Position numbers and translations under genes: made by a program
Notes under the pieces: generated by a model
What the model was told of the DNA's origin: nothing
The model's database searches: none
What the model saw: the letters and a program-made list of their open reading frames with translations, nothing else
Origin: Mercenaria mercenaria
Taxonomy: Eukaryota > Mollusca > Bivalvia > Venerida > Veneridae
DNA: 64,000 nucleotides
Direction: 5' to 3'
NCBI RefSeq assembly: GCF_021730395.1
Contig: NC_069366.1
Location: forward strand, 86,230,501-86,294,500
In this document: piece after piece, positions 23,122 through 35,745 of the stretch
Layout: every line of letters begins with the position of its first letter
Numbering within the stretch: the stretch's first letter is position 1

Positions 23122-25302
23122 TGGGGCGACGTTTTACTATTTTCTAGGCATTTTTTGATATCAAAAAATCGATTTCTTAATATATCAAAAAATCGAATTT
23201 CTGATATCAAGAAATCATTTCTTGATATCAAAAAATGAATATCTTGATATCAAAAATTCGATTTCTTGATATCAAGAGTTCATATTTTGATATCAAGAAA
23301 TGCTGTTTATTTATATGATTATTTATATAAAAAAATTCGAATTTTTGATATCAGGAAATGAATTTTTGATATGACAAATCGATTTCTTGATATCAGGAAT
23401 TCGATTTCTTGATAGAAGAAAATCATTTCTTGATATCAAAAAAATTTGTTATATTTTTTGATATCAGGAAATCGAATTCTTGATATCAAGAAATCATTTC
23501 TTGATATCTAGAAATACGGACTATTTTTTGATATCAAGAATTCGATTTCTGGATATCAATAAATCATTTTTCAAAAATTCGATTTCTTGATATCAAATAA
23601 TGGCCAGTATTTCTTGATATCGAAAATTCCCGCTATTCTAAAAATAGACATGCAATTAGGGATAACCCCTAATTAATCCATTCAGTGCGGGGTATGGAAC
23701 GCCTAGACTGCCTTGACATAATGATTGTCAGTTTGTTCATGTGCTTTTTCCAATATATTCGGTACAAATCATAATCTTTCTTGTAGATAAAGCAGTTTGT
23801 TATGTAGATTTACTAGTTTGTCCGGTACATTTCTTAGTTTATGTTGTGCATTCACTAGTTTGTGCTGTACAATTAATAGTTCGTCGTTTGCATTTTCCAA
23901 TATATTTGGTAGAAATTATAATTTGTCTTGTAGACAAAAATGTCTGTTATATACAGTTACTAGTTTGTCCGGTACATGTACATTTATTAGTTTGTGACGT
24001 CCATACATTAGTTTGTGCTGCCCAATTAATAGTTCGTTATGTGCTTTTCCCAATATGTTCGGTACAAATCATAATTTGTTATGTAGATAAAACAGCTTGT
24101 TATGTACATTTACTAGTTTGTCTGGTACATTTCTTAATTTGTGTTGTGCATTCGCCAATTTGTGCTGTTCAATTGACTGCTTAAAAATTTCATGTTAAAT
24201 TACACGTGGATTCTCATACATACAACAAATATATTACTTACGTTAAATAAGTTCTTTTCGGCAATTATCTATTTTCGGAAACTTTTGAAAAGATAATTAA
24301 TATATATCTGTTTTATTTAAACATAACAAACTGCTTTATCCACAAGACAAGTTATAAATTTGTACTGAAAATATTGGGAAAGCACATAACGAACTATTAA
24401 TTGGACAGCACAAACAAGTAAATGTACATAACAAACTGTTTTATCTACACAACAAATTATGATTAGTACCGAACATATTAAGAAAAGCACATGACGAACT
24501 ATCTATTGGACAGCACAAACTAGTGAATGCACAACACAAACTAGGAAACGTACCAGACAAACTAGTAAATGTACATAACAAATTGTTTAATCTACAAGAC
24601 AAATTATAATTTGTACCGAATATATTGGAAAATGCACATGACGAATTATCAACTGTACAGCACAAACTGGTGAATGCACAACACAAACTAAGAAATGTAC
24701 CGGACAAACTAGTAAATCTACATAATAAACTGTTTTATCTACAAGAAAGATTATAATTTGTACCGAATATATTGGGAAATGCACATGATGAAGTAATAAT
24801 CATCATGTCAAGACAGTCTAGGGGTTCCATAGCAGGGATTATACAATTCTATATGATCCTGTTCAATCCATCTATATTTAGATCGGGAAGTGCCGAATTT
24901 TTATATAAAAAATAGGCTTCATTTTTTTTATATCAAAAATTGATTTCTTGAGGAAAATAACACTATTTTCTGATATAAAAAATTCATTTCCTGATATCAA
25001 AAATTCTATTTTTTATATCAAAACATGGACAGCATTTCTTGATATCAGAAAATGAATTCCTGAAACCAAAAAAAATCGAATTTTTGATATCAGAAAATAG
25101 ATTTATTGATATTAGAAAATGAATTCTTGATATCAAGAAATCGATTTTCTGATATAAAAAATGTGACTGATATTTTGATATCAAGAAATCATTTCGGATA
25201 TCAAGAAATGGAATTCTTGATATCAAGAAATAGAATTTTTGACATCAAGAATTTTTTTTTTGATATCAAAAAATGCTTATAAAATAGTAAAACGGCGCCC
25301 CA
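23122..25302. mobile_element. Foldback element with GATATC-rich arms and nested tandem inverted core
   Basis: The termini TGGGGCG.CGTTTTACTATTTT and its inverse (AAAATAGTAAAACGGCGCCCCA) are flanked by TA (23120-23121 and 25303-25304). The outer arms (to about 23640, and from about 24880) are runs of 'ttgatatcaagaaatcgatt'-type units, each with a GATATC palindrome. The inner arms (about 23690-24180 and 24310-24835) are inverted copies of a roughly 145-bp tandem unit containing 'actagtttgtccggtacatt' and 'ccaatatattcggtacaaat'. No transposase frame. All open frames here are repeat translations on both strands. Confidence 0.8.
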
Positions 25303-25588
25303 TACTCTATATCATACTGACGGACATCTCTGGAATAATTAATAAAGGTAAGAACAAAGCAAAGTGCAAAGTACAACCTGTATTAACTGAATGTCTCTTT
25401 TGAAGACATATGTTTCACTTTTGGCACAAGTGTAACATATGTAAAAACCATCAGATAAAGTGCTTATTGGCATTAATAATTGTACTATATTTTGACTTGG
25501 CGTTTCCTTTAAAATAAACAGATCAAACAAGTGCAACAGTATTTTGCCATGTGTTTATTATTGTCGTAATTCAAGACATAATTATATT

Positions 25589-25823
25589 TGAGCCGCGCCA
25601 TGAGAAAACTAACATAGTGGGTTTGCGACCAGCATAGATCCAGACCAGCCTGCGCATCCGCGCAGTCTGGTCAGGATCCATGCTGTTCGCTCAGTTTCTC
25701 CAATTCCAATAGGCATTAAAAGCGAACAACATGGATCCTAACCAGACTGCGCGGATGCGCAGGCTGGTCTGGATCCATGCTGGTTGCAAACCCACTATAT
25801 TGGTTTTCTCATGGCACGGCTCA
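25589..25823. mobile_element. Palindromic MITE, TGAGCC family, copy 2
   Basis: Bounded by TGAGCCGCGCCATGAGAAAA and its near-inverse ending in GGCACGGCTCA. The interior arms contain 'cctgcgcatccgcgcagtct' and its inverse. Confidence 0.8.
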
Positions 25824-26890
25824 TTTAATCTAGAGATTTTCTCTTTCTATCTATCTTCCAATACTGTCTTACCCTTTACAGGGACGTAGACACTTCCATG
25901 CACGTCAATCCAAAGAGATTGTTAGTAGAAAATAAAAGAAAATCGGACCAAAATAAAAGGGAAAGGATGTGATTTGAGATAAAAAAAAGGGGTTAAGAGC
26001 AAGGTTATGGTAAAGTGTGTTCAATGTTGCAAACAGCTGCATTGAACGGCTTAAGGGTTGGAAGGAAGGGAAGTCAGGTGGAAGATTATATCATAGGACT
26101 ATATAGTCATGGGGATAAAAGAGTATTTTTGTAGTAGTCAGTGGTTTCAGAGATTAACCTGTAAGACAGTGGATGATAAAGGCGTGATTGCCTTGTTTGG
26201 GGGCTGAGATAATCTTCCATGGGGATTGCAACTAATTGATTTGAGATTTTATTCATAAGAGTCGGAAGTCAATGCGCCGGAGATTTAACTTGCACCATTT
26301 TAGACTGTACAGCATGTCGGCGACACTGGAGGTTCGGCCATTCTATACATGCTGCATCTGTTCCGATATGAATACTTACCAGTAGCTTTATGGTTTGTTA
26401 GTTTCACTGTATGTAAACTTGATGTCAAAGTCTATACTGTACCACCTGTAATGTTGTATTCTTGAAAAAAGTATGTTTCCTTAACTAAATATGCTTATTT
26501 GTATACTCCGGATGACCAAACATTTTTTCTATTTTCCATAGAGAAGCCTTTCTGTTGTTAACTTATACTGGTTGGACAGATAAGACATTCAAACGTCAGT
26601 AAGAGCCAAAAGTTCTGATTACCTTGGAGTATGTGTTCACTATGTCTGTGTGTGTTCATTATGTTGTCTCTTTTATTTACACAGGACATTTCTTAGCATG
26701 TAACTGTAAATATGTCTGCTTTAGCTAATTAGTCTCTATGTGCTATTGAGCTACCTCAAACAAGCAAGCACAAGCAATGCAATAGGTAGGGTCAACAAAA
26801 GTTATGCCCGAATTTTTTTTTCACGCTTGTATCGAGGTTCTTGTGGGCAGAGGTGGAACTAATCAATGGTACTCCCATTTGTGATCCGTA
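25824..26890. other. Gene-free stretch
   Basis: Mixed-composition sequence without a supported exon, terminal repeat or tandem array. Confidence 0.3.
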
Positions 26891-26899
26891 GATCTGCCT

Positions 26900-27569
26900 G
26901 CGAAAATCATTCCTTGATACCAAAATATTAGTTATACTTTTGATATCAGGAAATCGGAAATACGGACTATTTTTATATCAAAAATCAGTTACTTGATATT
27001 AAAAAATGGCCAGCATTTCTGGATATCGAAAATTCCCGCCTTTCTAAAATAGACATGCAATAAGGGATAACCCCTAATTAATTTATTCAGTGCCTGTCCA
27101 ATGCATCTAAATTTAGATCGGGAAATGCCGAATTTTTGATATCAAGAAGTAGGCTTGGTTTTTTATATGAAAAAATTGATTTCTTGATATCAAGAAGTCG
27201 ATTTTTTTGATATCAGAAAAATGATCATTTATTGATATCAAGAATTCAAATTTTTGATATCAATAATTCGAATTCTTGATATCAAGAAATAACACAATTT
27301 TTTGATATCATGAATTCCTTTTTCGATATTAAAAATAAATTTCCTGATATAAAAAATGGACAGCATATTTTTGATATCAGAGAATGAATTCCTGATATTA
27401 AAAACTGAATGCATTCTTGATATCAAGAAATCGATTTTCTGATATTAAAACATGTGAGTGATTCTTTTTTATATAAAAAATGATTTTCTGATATCAAGAA
27501 ATCGAATTTTTATATCAAGAAATGATTGTTTATATAAAAATGCCTATAAAATAGTAAAACGGCGCCCCA
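26900..27569. mobile_element. Second, shortened copy of the GATATC foldback element
   Basis: The right terminus 'aaaatagtaaaacggcgccc' followed by CCAT and TA is the same as at 25302. The interior keeps the GATATC arms and the block 'gacatgcaataagggataac', but lacks the tandem inverted core and the left terminus. Confidence 0.75.
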
Positions 27570-27838
27570 TACTAAACGTCATATTATTTGGACTACGCCA
27601 TGCAAATGACTAATCACACTTCCAGTGCAAATGGCGCATTTTATTAAAGGGCAATAATTGTGCACTACAGAAAACATGACTTATGGTATCCGATCCACAA
27701 ATAGGTAACATTTTGATGCCTGGTGACAACATGTTTTTTGTGTCTGCTGAACAAGAATTAGTAAATAGGATGGCCATAAATAATATGCACGTATCCCTAC
27801 GGTCATGTTTTATGACTGCGAAATGATAAATGTTTAAG

Positions 27839-28010
27839 AAATAATTTATAGCAAAACAGTGCTTTATCACTATTTATACACGATGGGCGGTTATACGTCG
27901 GGCGTAATAATTTCAAGAGGGCGCAGCCCGAGTGAAGTTATTACCGACGACTTATAACCGCCCGAGTGTATAAATAGTGATAACGCACTGTTTTTCTTAT
28001 AAATTATTTC
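27839..28010. repeat. Palindromic MITE or hairpin
   Basis: 'gaaataatttatag', 'actatttatacacga.gggcgg' and 'cggttatacgtcgg' are mirrored by 'ccgacgacttataaccgccc', 'gagtgtataaatagtgataa' and 'taaattatttc'. Confidence 0.7.
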
Positions 28011-28654
28011 GATTCTAATATGTTCTTTATTGTAAAATTTATATCAAATATGATTGAACTGTTTCTTTCCGCAAGCATGGCGCCAATAGTAAGTATTTGT
28101 TAAAACACGCCAGGACCGGAAACGGTAATACCTCTTGCGACAGAATTCAGTTCGAGCGAAAATTATTGCGAATTATTCAGTAATGCGATTAACTAATTCA
28201 GTATGTGTATAAATTAATCAAAACATTTGTGCAATGTGACATTTCGTTTAAAACATGTTATTAAGTAAAATATTTCATGAAATTTGAGAGGGCTATTTCT
28301 TGATGCGTACATGGCGCTAAATATCACGTTGACGTGACGTCAACATATCATCGTTGTGATGATTAAAGCATTATTAGCCATATTAGAATACACTGTAAAA
28401 ACTGGATTTCTGCTGAAGTACCATTCAAAACTATAAATTCTAACATGACTCGGTTTGATTTCCAGTTAAACAAAGAAGGAAATCAAGCTCTGTATATTCT
28501 GCGATAAACAACGGTTGACGCGTGGACCGGTAAGAGAGCATTATGACGTCAAATTGCCGCATGACGTCCGATACATTACTCCTCGGGTAAATAAAGTCCA
28601 GCGTAATATTTATTAAAGTATGTCAATGATCATGTCAGAATGAAAACAATCAAT

Positions 28655-28812
28655 GCCTTCTTGTGATTTATCGTCTAATTTACCACGTTTTATCGTTCAG
28701 ATGTTTCAGAATTTAATCACTCGGGCTAACACCCTCGTTGTTCAATTCCTACACATCTGAACTCTGAACCGTGGTAAATCAGACGATAAACCACTCGAAG
28801 GCCTTGATTATT
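28655..28812. repeat. Palindromic MITE or hairpin
   Basis: 'aatcaatgccttct', 'gatttatcgtctaatttacc' and 'ttcagatgt' are mirrored by 'acatctgaa', 'ggtaaatcagacgataaacc' and 'aaggccttgatt'. Confidence 0.65.
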
Positions 28813-28956
28813 TGTTAAGTAAATTATAAAAAATTCTGTAACATATTTTTGTAATGTAATTTAATAGGTCTCTCTGACTAGAGAGAAGCAGCGCTCTGAG
28901 TCTGTGTTATTTTGTGAAAAGAAAATGACATGGACGGTGCAACAAAACCAGTTGTT

Positions 28957-29651
28957 AGCTCGACTTTACGAAGTATGGAGAGCTGTCCTACTCGACCCGG
29001 CGTCGGCGTCCTTCCGCGTCGACACCTTGGTCAAAGTTTTGATGCACGTTCTCTTTATCTCTATAATTACTTAATGGATTTGTTTCAAACTTAAAATAGT
29101 TATTCCTCATCATCATCCCTATCATATGGCTCAAGGACAATAACTCTGACACCAATATTTCATGAAATATCTCCCCTTTTTACTTAGAATTTTTGGTTAA
29201 AAGTTTGATGTACTTTCACTCTATCTCAGTTATTACTAAATGGATTTGATTCAAACTGAAAGTAGTTGTTCCATATCACCTCCCACATCATATGACACAA
29301 GGTTCATAACTCTGGTACGTACCCAAGAATTTCAGGTTAAAATTTTGATGCACTTTCATTCTATCTCAGGTATTATTAAATGAATTTAATTTAAACTTAA
29401 GATAGTTGTTCCACCTTATCACCCGCATCATATGACACAAGATGCAGAACTCTGGCACCAACTTTTACTGAATTATGCCACTTTTACTTAGAATTAATGG
29501 TTAATTTTGATGCATTTTCGCTATATCTCAGTTATTCAAACTTGAAGCAGATGTTCCACATCTTCACCCACATCATATGAAACAAGGTGTATAACTCTTG
29601 CACAAATATTCTATGTATTTAACAGAACTGCTTTCAGAGCATTTTTCTTGT
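28957..29651 (-). mobile_element. Pearl-like element, reversed and diverged
   Basis: Starts AGCTCGAC, followed by 'cgacccggcgtcggcgtcc' (the GACGCC-type tract reversed). The core has repeated 'catcatatgacacaaggt' and 'ctttcactctatctcagtta' units, and a CTTGT end at about 29651. The far end is degraded, so that limit is approximate. Confidence 0.5.
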
Positions 29652-30037
29652 AAACAAGGTTTTGGGAGGCTGCGCTTTTGGAACATAGCATTCCCTGTTT
29701 GATGATTTATCGTTGTTGTTTTAATCGTCAGAAAATTCTGAATGTCGTTATGTTGTTCAATACAACATGTTCAAAACATACAATGATAGAAGTTTCTGTA
29801 CTATTGGTCCAATGTACAGAAACCATAACATTATATTGCTTTTAAAGAAAGTTTAGCCCCTTTTTCTTCTTCTGGTATTCCTTTATTTACTTTAGTGACA
29901 ATACTTTGAATAGTATGCTTTCTTTTAAAAGTTCTGTTTTGTGCTCATTGCTCACAGATGCACGTTGAAGAATACACAAAAATAAAATAAATTCCTTCCA
30001 GTATCATTAAGAGTAAGAAACTTTCATCACCTGTATA

Positions 30038-30244
30038 TGAGCAGCGCCATGAGAAAACCAACATAGTGGCTTTGCGGCCAGCATAGATCCAGACCAGCCC
30101 GCGCAGTCTGGTTAGGATCCATGCTGTTCTCTAACATTTTCTCTAACTCCAATAGGCTTTGAAAGCGGACAGCATGGATCCTGACCAGACTGCGCGGATG
30201 CTGGTCGCAAACTCACTATGTTGGTTTTCTCATGGCGCGGCTCA
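30038..30244. mobile_element. Palindromic MITE, TGAGCC family, copy 3
   Basis: TGAGCAGCGCCATGAGAAAA to CATGGCGCGGCTCA. The two arms are unequal because each has lost part of the 'cctgcgcatccgcgcagtct' block. Confidence 0.8.
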
Positions 30245-30279
30245 TATTGTGTTTAACCGTCTTCAGTTTTACTTTACAG

Positions 30280-30550
30280 TACAGACACGGAGCGATCTGA
30301 CCAGCCATCTTTTTTAGATACAGGCCTGTCCGACTTACTTAGCCCACCTCTTCGGTTCTTTAACGTGCCCGATGTATAGCACAGATACACGCGAAGCCAT
30401 CTTTCCTGGGAAGAACCAGTACAGGCCTCTTAATAAGGTGGGAGAGACACACAAGAGCATCTAAAAAAATTCCAGTGTCTGGACCGGAATTCGAACCCCA
30501 GACCTCTTGATTGAAAGACAAGCGTGTTACCACAAGACCACCGGTCCACT
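30280..30550 (-). mobile_element. tRNA-headed SINE, family 3
   Basis: Read on the minus strand, the head at about 30550-30470 shows 'ggtggtcttgtggtaacacg' (A-box-like) and 'GGGGTTCGAATTCC' (B-box). The body runs towards 30280 and contains the reverse of 'cctcttcggttctttaacgt'. Confidence 0.65.
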
Positions 30551-31083
30551 GTAAAATGTATTATTCTTTTTATCACATGTTAGCTTTTCCTGCTAAAACA
30601 TCAAAAATTCTTCTTTCTTTACCTGTTTTAGATCAAGCTAATTCGACCAACGTATCACCTTGATACACTATTATGAAATAGCTTTATTTCACTCCCTCGA
30701 CGCCAAACATCCGATAAAACCTATTATTTAATCTATTTCAACTTACATGCTCTCCTCGGCACGTGCGAGTAATTTAACGTCACCAGACCTTTCATCTATC
30801 AATCTAAGTTTGAAGGCATAGATCAGTACTGTCTGCAGTTGGATCAGGCTGCAATAACACAAGACAAACAGATTAGTTACCCATTGCGCAATATTAAATA
30901 ACTTATTTCTTAGATACAATAGTCATCATCATTGTTCACCGCACATTTTCTACTTTTATTTACTTTTCGAATTCCATGACAAAATTTTAATGGTATAGTT
31001 CTTTAAAGTCAAACTTAAGACAGATGTCATTGCATGGAGTTTTCGTGTGCATATCTATAGCTGTTATATTATGACCTAAATAA

Positions 31084-32420
31084 ACAAGAGCTGTACGTAA
31101 AACAGCGCGCTCCACTATTCGACGATTTGACAGTAAAATCAATATATGTCTCAATGTGAGACCTCTACTTTAAAAGGAAGATACACCAATATATTAAAGG
31201 AATGAATGTCATATTTTTTGTTTACACATTTTTAAAACCCGAAACCGAAGTACACATATCCGATAAGGGTCGGCCAGAAGGCCGTTATCGTAGATATGTG
31301 TACGAGGTTTCGGGTTTCACAAGTCTGTAAAACAAAAAAGATATGACATTTATTACTATTGTTTCTTTTTATAGTCATTGTTTTTAAGTCAATCATTTTT
31401 AAGTACTGGCAATATAAATAAAAAGTGAAAAAAAAACAGTCCAACATCGGGAGCAGCACAAAAGAATTTGTTTTACACACTTGTAAAAAAATTCTGTTAG
31501 CCAATCAAATAGAAGGAAATGGTCCAGAAACAGAAAAAAACAAAAAAAAAAGATAAAAAGACCCTATTACTTAGAGGGGTTAAAGGTTAAGTATGGAAGG
31601 GGTACTGACATTCTTTATTTTGATGGAATTAAATTATATTTTTATCTTTTGAAGTACCAAAGATATGTCTATACTCAGTTCCAAAAGAAAGTGTGCACTT
31701 TTTAAGTTTAAATATTTCAAAAAAATTCCCCGACGTTTTTGTTTCATTTTTTCATACACTAACTCTCAGGTATAACTCAAAATCTAAAATGCACACCAAT
31801 TTGTTTACGAACTTATTTAAATTTTGGTAACAAACATTATAAGTTTTCATGAAAATAACCGAGAAAAAATAACAGAAAACTAAGTGCACACTTTCTTTTG
31901 GAACTGAGTGTATAAACGAAGCTTTCGAAACACTTTAACATGAAACATGGACAATGTTTTGTGAACTTACAGTAAGATATAAGCAATAGTAACAAAGATA
32001 TGACAAAAAACAAAGGTTGCCGAAAACCTTTAACCTTACAAATAACCTGAACAAACACCTTGGTGACCTTGACCTTGGGTATAATGGACCCGGCCCCTGC
32101 ACACACTTTGTTTGTATACTGGACAATGTTTTGTGAACTTACAGTAAGATATAAGCAATAGTAACAAAGATATGACAAAAAAACAAAGGTTGCCGAAAAC
32201 CTTTAACCTTACAAATAACCTGAACAAACACCTTGGTGACCTTGACCTTGGGTATAATGGGCCCCTGCAATACTTTGTTTGCATGGTGAATACAGTAAGA
32301 TATAAGCAATAGTAACAAAGCAAAATAAAGGTTGCCGAAAAACTTTAACCAAGAAAGCCGATGCCGACGCCGACGCCGGGGCTAATAGAATAGCATCCCT
32401 AGTCTCCGAATAGTGGAGCT
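31084..32420 (+). mobile_element. Pearl-like element with triplicated segment and a hairpin insertion
   Basis: ACAAGAGCTG with subterminal 'cgctccactattcgacga' at the left, and 'tctccgaatagtggagct' inverted at the right, after a (GCCGAC)n tract at about 32358-32380. Between 31950 and 32350 a segment of about 160-175 bp with 'gacaatgttttgtgaactta' and 'ggttgccgaaaacctttaac' occurs nearly three times. A hairpin (31204-31350) interrupts the left part. Confidence 0.65.
31204..31350. repeat. Hairpin inside the pearl-like element
   Basis: 'aatgtcatattttttgttta' and 'acccgaaaccgaagtacaca' are mirrored by 'tgtgtacgaggtttcgggtt' and 'aaaaaagatatgacatt' around a 'ggtcggccagaaggcc' centre. Confidence 0.65.
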
Positions 32421-32429
32421 AAAGATTTA

Positions 32430-33620
32430 ACAAAAAAAATCATTCTTCGCTGTACTAAAAGGGCCATAATTCTGACAAAATTCAATGCCAGCGTTATGGT
32501 TCTTGGTCTACGGACTCGCCTAATGATGATAAATAGCAGCAAAGTTTCAAAGCTATTTCTCTTATAGTATTCGAGAAATGTGAACCTAAACAAGTATTTT
32601 AACACACACACAACCCCCCCCCCCCCAGAAAAAAAAAAAACAACATTTTAAAGTACAAAAAGGGACATAGATCTGACAGACAGCATACGAGAGTTAGTTC
32701 TTGACCTACTTGCTCATTTATTATGATAAACAAGTGCGCAAAGTTTCAAAACTAAAGCTCATACAATTTATGAGAAAAAGTGAACCTATGCAAAAATCTG
32801 AACCGACACCGACGATCAAATAACGAGAAACCCTCATAGATTTTTTTAAACCCAGACAAGCGAATAATATTTCTACGAAAGATACATTTTCTCACTACGA
32901 CATATTGATTAATGAATGAAGGATGCTAAAAGAACAGGGACCGGACGAGAATCTGAGCCAATATTAATTCAAATATGTTCGAAATTTTGTGTACTGTTTA
33001 GGGTTAAGGAAAGAAATATCCAACAACAATTTTTGATGACATACGTGTGTTTTTGCACACATAACTTTAACCAGTGTTTTAGTTGAAAAAGATTGTATTT
33101 ACATTAAAATCAAACAAAATCAACAAAGGATCACGTCTTCCGGTTGCAAGAAGGTATCAGTGAAATACATAATTATGGTTGTCACTTAGCTTGATAGTTA
33201 TTTGCACGCAAAACTTTAATCAAATCCTTTAAGTCGAAAAGGGGCTATAATTGACTTTGAATTTAGACAAGAGTGAGCTAACTTGATAATTGACTGTGAA
33301 ATGTTTCAAGAGCACCGCCTGTTGGTGTCATCGCTCGTCTGCAAGTGCAGGTCAGTATGTAAAAAAAGTGTTATAGTTCAGAAAAAATTCTAAGTACAAA
33401 AAGGATCACAATTCTGACAAAATGCAGGTTAGAGTTATGATTCTTGGCCTACATAGCCACCTAATTATTGATTAACAAGTGTGCAAAGTTTCAAAGCTGT
33501 AGCTCTTATAGTTTTTGAGAAAAGTTGGACCTAAACAAACAAAAAATAACGAGGCTCAAATTTTCTAAGAACAAAAAGGGCCATAATTTAGTCAAAATGA
33601 CTATTAATGACTTTTTATAT
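32430..33620 (+). repeat. Diverged 'gggccataattctgacaaaa' repeat copies
   Basis: Several decayed units with 'agggccataattctgacaaa' and 'gtttcaaagct.t.gctctta' at about 32457-32590, 32650-32800 and 33370-33600, related to the core of the element at 21956-22993. A C tract lies at about 32615-32626. No ends are visible. Confidence 0.5.
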
Positions 33621-34980
33621 AAGTCAGCGGACTGCAGTATACATATATAGGAATGTCTTGCCGGTCAATAGTATAACTATTGCCCGAGGTTCGACAGAAG
33701 ACCAGATTTTATTCAAATTTTGACTGTAGCCCAACAAAATATGGTGTTGAACTTGAACCGATCATGTAGCATTAGCTGTGGACCGTTGAATTATAAGAGC
33801 CTTGTAATCATACACAGTTGTTAAATCTTAGTATCTTAGATCAGTAATTGTTTTAGTCTACGGATCGCGGGAGACCCCTCGGGTAAATTTCTATTTTGAA
33901 AATTATACCTGGCAGACCCGTAATATTCATAGCATATATATACAGAATTGTTTACTGGAAGAAGTAGAAAATACTTTCTATAGAAGTCATCTTGCTCGGT
34001 AATATGGTTTTTTGTGTCTTACAACACATGTACTTCAACTGTTCACATTCTATTTTGTAGAAGATATGTATATTTAATAAGGCATACACAGACGGTCATT
34101 GACTGAACACTATTTCCCTAGTCTGAAGGCCGAGGGTTCGAATTTTGTCAGTAGAAGCATTTCAAGCAGTCTTCACAGTCCTTCAATTTGACAAAGCTAC
34201 GTTTTAGAATCACACCTAGTTTTTACCAAGTTTTACCAAGTTTTAAAGAAACCAAGCTATAACGTACCTGCTTCCGTGAAAACATGCTACTATCAGGCCG
34301 TCGTCGGCTTTTCTTCTGCATCATTTTCTATTCTTTTTATGATTGTTTTCAGTTCCATCCGTCAAACTAATGTCCGACCTTTTGACGTGTTCATCAGATC
34401 TCACATATAGCTCGTGCAGCTTTGAGTGGTTTATGCAAAAAGGTTGTATTGGGACAATTCAATGGATTTATTAAAGCCCCTGGGCTTTTCTTTATTTAGC
34501 AATCAAGCACAACACAAATTGAAATACTATGCTCCAACGATAACGTGATGTTTACATACATAATTATAAATAGATTGAATTGAAGCATAGAGAATTCAGC
34601 ATTTTTTTTATTTTTGTACTTGGTCAAAAATGTAAATATTTCTTTTATTTTAATAGTATTTTATTGTTAAAACAATAATATGAACGCATATATCACAATT
34701 CTTGCTTTCATACCACAAGTTTACAAATTAGCTTAGCGGTAAATTATACTGATTATGTTCTTTTCTTTTGCCGTGTAGGTTCGAAACTCGACGGCAGTTA
34801 GTTTTTTTCTTGTTGCTTAAAAAAATGATTCATTGATTTTCATTATGACACAACGATAGAGAAATATCTAACGCCGATTTGGCAGATGAGAAAGTTATTT
34901 GATATTAATTAAATACATGTAGCCTACTTATTTAATATAACAAATGGAAACCCCACAAGTCGCTCAACAAGACAAAAACG
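33621..34980. other. Gene-free stretch with tRNA-like fragments
   Basis: B-box-like pieces ('gagggttcgaattttg' at about 34134, 'gtaggttcgaaactcg' at about 34776) suggest decayed SINEs. No coding exon is supported. Confidence 0.3.
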
Positions 34981-35024
34981 AAAACGTTGCTGGCAGCTTT
35001 GATTGAGCCTGCTCATGGAACATA

Positions 35025-35220
35025 CGTAATAGTTATAGTATGTGTGAGAGTGTGTTACCAGGATATATCAGAGCTAGGGGTACATCGAGGGTATTTTTCT
35101 CTGCACATATCGTCGAGGCCGGTAGGCCGAGACAGATATGTGAAGAGAAAAATAACGAGATGTACCCCTAGCTCTGATATATCCTGGTAATACACGAGCA
35201 TTACATATTATAACTGTTTT
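35025..35220. repeat. Palindromic MITE or hairpin
   Basis: 'ttaccaggatatatcagagc' and 'taggggtacatc' are mirrored by 'gatgtacccctagctctgat' and 'atatcctggtaa', with a 'gaggccggtaggccg' centre. It has the same style of centre as the hairpin at 31204-31350. Confidence 0.7.
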
Positions 35221-35686
35221 ATCGCATAGTTTATCATTAAAATTTATATATTATTTTCATTTAAATTTGTTTATTATTATTTTTACTATTTTGATTCCCT
35301 TTCTGCGCCTCGCTGACTGAAACACTGAAACTTCTGTTTTAGAAAATTTGTTCCCCAGATAAAAGTACCCAACAAATTTCTGCATTGGTTTTAAATCTTT
35401 GCATTTCATTGGCCAGACATATTGTAAAACTTGTTGTTTTGTTTGTAAAAAAAATCAAAGAAAAAGAAACATTTGAGAAATCTCAGAATTTCATATATTT
35501 CATGTATTTCTGAATTTGGCAATAACTATCAAGTTTTTGAAATATTCTAGTTTATTTATTCTTTTACTTTATAAATGTAGGTGTTTGTGACAATTCTTTC
35601 TCTGTGAACTGTAAATTGGAGCTAAAATCATCTTTTCTTTGAAAGGAAAAAAATATACTCCCTTGATAGGACCTCAATAGAGAAAA

Positions 35687-35745
35687 AGTGTTCCGATATA
35701 TATCGGAACAGTTTTACTGTGCTGATATATCGGAACACTTTTTTT
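35687..35745. repeat. Short hairpin of 'tgttccgatatat' motifs
   Basis: 'aaagtgttccgatatatatc' is followed by inverted 'gatatatcggaacacttt'. Two further diverged copies of the motif extend to about 35815. Confidence 0.55.

Noticed and set aside
23741-24784. Cysteine- and valine-rich open frames on both strands
   Set aside because: They are inverted copies of one tandem repeat inside the foldback element and appear equally on both strands.
31837-32323. Three overlapping minus-strand frames containing LCYYCLYLTV
   Set aside because: Same peptide three times from a triplicated segment of a pearl-like element.
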